Source of the DNA: Candidatus Faecousia faecigallinarum
GTDB lineage: Bacteria; Bacillota; Clostridia; Oscillospirales; Oscillospiraceae
NCBI GenBank assembly: GCA_018712145.1
Contig: DVHJ01000053.1
Span: 1-37,220 of the forward strand
Length of the DNA stretch: 37,220 nucleotides
Direction: 5' to 3'
The notes beneath the pieces are model-generated. The model had not been told where the DNA came from. It worked only from the letters and a program-made list of their open reading frames with translations, and made no database searches. Shown here piece by piece: positions 34,786 through 37,220 of this stretch (its first letter is position 1; each line of letters starts with the position of its first letter). A program made the translations under genes and the position numbers.

Positions 34786-37220
34786 ATGTGTTTCATAAAG
34801 TAACGCTGCAAACGCTAAAAAAGAACCGGGTCCGGACGTGGATTACCATCATCGGCGTGCTGCTGTCCACGGCCATGGTCTGCGCAGTCACCACCATTGT
34901 GGCCAGCTTTCAGGGCTACTACCGGGACATTGAAGTCTACGCCAGCGGCGACTGGTATGGCCGGGTGGAGGGCGCCAGCCCGGCCCTGCGGCAGCAGCTT
35001 GACCAAGACCGGCGCATTGCCCACGTGGCTTCGGCCCAGGTGCTGGGATATGCCCAAAGCGAGAGTCAGAATGAAGATAAACCTTACATTTACCTGCTGG
35101 GGGCGGACGAAACCTTTTTCCAAACCATGCCGGTACACTACACCGGCCGGTTGCCTGCGGCGGAAGGGGAGATCTTGGTCCCCACCCATTACCTGCAGCA
35201 GGGCAACGGCGGGGCCACCGTGGCCCTGGGGGACCAGCTCACCCTGGGCCTGGGGGACAGAACCATCGACGGGGAGTCCCTTACCCAGAGCAATCCCTAC
35301 ACCGATGGGGAGGTATTTACGGCTTCCCGGGAAAAGACCTATACCGTGGTGGGCTTTTATGAGCGGCCGGACTTTGAGGATTACTCCGCCCCGGGCTACA
35401 CTTTCCTGACGGTGCCGGAGGCCGGCGGCCCCCAGACCTACCTATTATACTACAAAACCACCACCCCGGCCAAGCTGGCGGAGGTGATTGCCGGGTATCA
35501 CCTGCCGGAGGATGAAAACTGGGGCCTGCTGGCGGCGGAGGGGGTTTTCCAATACGATAACTTTGGCCGGGTATTTTTCCGCCTGGCGGCCATGCTGATT
35601 TTCCTCATTGTGCTGGGCTCAGTTTCCCTGATTTACAGCGCGTTTTCCATTTCCGTTTCTCAGAGAACCCAGCAGTTTGGCCTGCTGCGGTCGGTGGGGG
35701 CCACGAAAAAGCAGCTTCGCCGTTCCATTTTTTATGAGGCGGCGGTAATTTCCGCCATTGGTATCCCGCTGGGCATTGTTTGCGGCTTGGGGGGCATTGG
35801 CGTGACTCTGTACTTCATCGGCGATATGTTCCGGAGTTTGGCCAATGGGGAGATTCCCATGCAGATGCGGGTCTCCTGGGTGTCCGTGGGGGCTGCCGTT
35901 GGCATTGCCATCGTCACCGTGGCCATCTCCGTCTGGATTCCGGCCAAGCGGGCCACCAAAGTCACGGCGCTGGAAGCCATCCGCCAGAGCAAAGATATCC
36001 GCCAGAGCGGCAGGGAAGTGCGGGTATCCAAACTCACCTGGAAGCTGTTCGGCCTGGAAGGCGCCCTGGCCAAGAAATACTTCCGCCGGAACCGCCGGCG
36101 CTACCGGGCCACCGTGGTGTCCCTGGTGCTGAGCCTGGTGCTGTTCATTTCCACCAACGCCTTTTGCCTGTACCTGACCCAGTCGGTGGACAGAACCGCC
36201 GGGGTAAGCAATTATGATGTATACTGCAATTTGGAGGGGGCGGACCCTGAAGCGCTGTACCCGGAGCTGCTGCAGGCCAAGGGGGTCACCGGGGGGATCT
36301 ATTTCTGTGAAGCCTGGCAGACAATTTTGGTGACCAAAGATCAGCTGGACAGCAGCTTCCTCCAGTTTGCCCGGCAGGACAATGGGTATTTTGACCTGGC
36401 GGAGGCTTTGCAGGACGACAGCTTTACCGATCCGCTGGCCATCAATATCTGGGTGTACTATATTGCAGACGAGAGTTACCGGGACTTTCTCACGGCCCAG
36501 GGGCTGGATCCGGAGCCCTACCTGGAAAATCCCGTCCCTGCGGTGTACAATCAGGGCACCGGGGTGCTGTACCAGCCCACGGCAGACGGGGGCCTGGACC
36601 GGCAGACCTATGTCTACCAGCTGCTGGCCGATGGGGTGGATACCCTGGTGCTCCGGGGCGGCACCGGTAACTGGCGCTACACGGCGGAAGGCGAGCCGGT
36701 CCTGGACCAGGCCACGGACTATTTCTACGGGGAGTCCAGCGGCGGCGACCTGTACCTGCCGGTGAAGACCCAGACCATTGCCCTGGGCCAGGAGGTCACC
36801 AGCCTGCCCATGGGCATCGACGAGCCGGAGGGGGCGGCGTGCTATTTGCTGTATCCCTACAGCGCCGCGCCGGAAGAAGTCCGGGCGCAAACCGCCTTTT
36901 ACTGCACCTCCGCCGACCACCGGGCCACCACACAGGCCCTGGAAACCATTATGCTGGAGCACGGGGCTTACACCGGCGCCGGGCAGGTGGTGGATGTGCG
37001 GGAATCGGAGTCCTCCCAACGGAATCTGGTCACCATCATCAATACCTTCTCCTACGGCTTTATTGTGCTCATCTCCCTGATTGCCGTGGCCAACGTGTTT
37101 AATACCATGTCCACCAATGTGGCCTTGCGCCGCCGGGAGTTTGCCATGCTCCGCTCGGTAGGAATGACCCGGGGGGGAATCAACCGGATGATGAATTATG
37201 AATGCTTGCTCTACGGCCTG
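34782..37220 (+). CDS. FtsX/MacB-like ABC transporter permease, truncated by the window edge (813 codons present)
   Basis: MNVFHKVTLQTLKKNRVRTWITIIGVLLSTAMVCAV...LIYSAFSISVSQRTQQFGLLRSVGATKKQLRRSI...LEGALAKKYFRRNRRRYRATVVSLVLSLVLF...MSTNVALRRREFAMLRSVGMT; open to the end and absent from the ORF track. Confidence 0.93.
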   Translation, partial: MNVFHKVTLQTLKKNRVRTWITIIGVLLSTAMVCAVTTIVASFQGYYRDIEVYASGDWYGRVEGASPALRQQLDQDRRIAHVASAQVLGYAQSESQNEDKPYIYLLGADETFFQTMPVHYTGRLPAAEGEILVPTHYLQQGNGGATVALGDQLTLGLGDRTIDGESLTQSNPYTDGEVFTASREKTYTVVGFYERPDFEDYSAPGYTFLTVPEAGGPQTYLLYYKTTTPAKLAEVIAGYHLPEDENWGLLAAEGVFQYDNFGRVFFRLAAMLIFLIVLGSVSLIYSAFSISVSQRTQQFGLLRSVGATKKQLRRSIFYEAAVISAIGIPLGIVCGLGGIGVTLYFIGDMFRSLANGEIPMQMRVSWVSVGAAVGIAIVTVAISVWIPAKRATKVTALEAIRQSKDIRQSGREVRVSKLTWKLFGLEGALAKKYFRRNRRRYRATVVSLVLSLVLFISTNAFCLYLTQSVDRTAGVSNYDVYCNLEGADPEALYPELLQAKGVTGGIYFCEAWQTILVTKDQLDSSFLQFARQDNGYFDLAEALQDDSFTDPLAINIWVYYIADESYRDFLTAQGLDPEPYLENPVPAVYNQGTGVLYQPTADGGLDRQTYVYQLLADGVDTLVLRGGTGNWRYTAEGEPVLDQATDYFYGESSGGDLYLPVKTQTIALGQEVTSLPMGIDEPEGAACYLLYPYSAAPEEVRAQTAFYCTSADHRATTQALETIMLEHGAYTGAGQVVDVRESESSQRNLVTIINTFSYGFIVLISLIAVANVFNTMSTNVALRRREFAMLRSVGMTRGGINRMMNYECLLYGL

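Overview
GC-rich window consistent with a spore-forming Oscillospiraceae/Clostridia-type Firmicute; this placement is inferred from gene content (GerW/YtfJ, SpoIVFB-like, Spo0A-C-like, ScpAB, GlnN-type glutamine synthetase). Most of it is ordinary chromosome: feoAB, an M50-protease/scpA/scpB/DUF2953/gerW/D,D-carboxypeptidase/pseudouridine synthase/RpiR/flavoprotein run, tRNA-Met and tRNA-Trp, a two-component operon with two membrane proteins, SLH-NlpC/P60, exoIII, pyrG, glnN, an aminotransferase, tagO/wecB-like genes, TIGR03936/TIGR03960 radical SAM genes, a SpoIVFA/FB-like pair, an ECF sigma/anti-sigma pair, and an ABC exporter running off the right edge. The more interesting structures are: (1) a composite palindromic repeat (A hairpin, C hairpin, B hairpin) in tandem pairs with nearly constant internal spacing; (2) a 12-14 kb radical SAM locus with several frame lesions, including a frameshifted zinc-ribbon microprotein, a frameshifted PF06541-like membrane domain, and a response-regulator C-terminal relic; (3) a stand-alone Spo0A C-terminal-domain protein with two exact TGTCGAA 0A-box motifs in its own promoter region; (4) four 11-bp-phased GTSAC repeats at the promoter of the ABC transporter; (5) an unannotated strong-RBS small ORF followed in frame, past a TGA, by a Cys-rich ORF. 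All calls come from reading the sequence; no database search was run.
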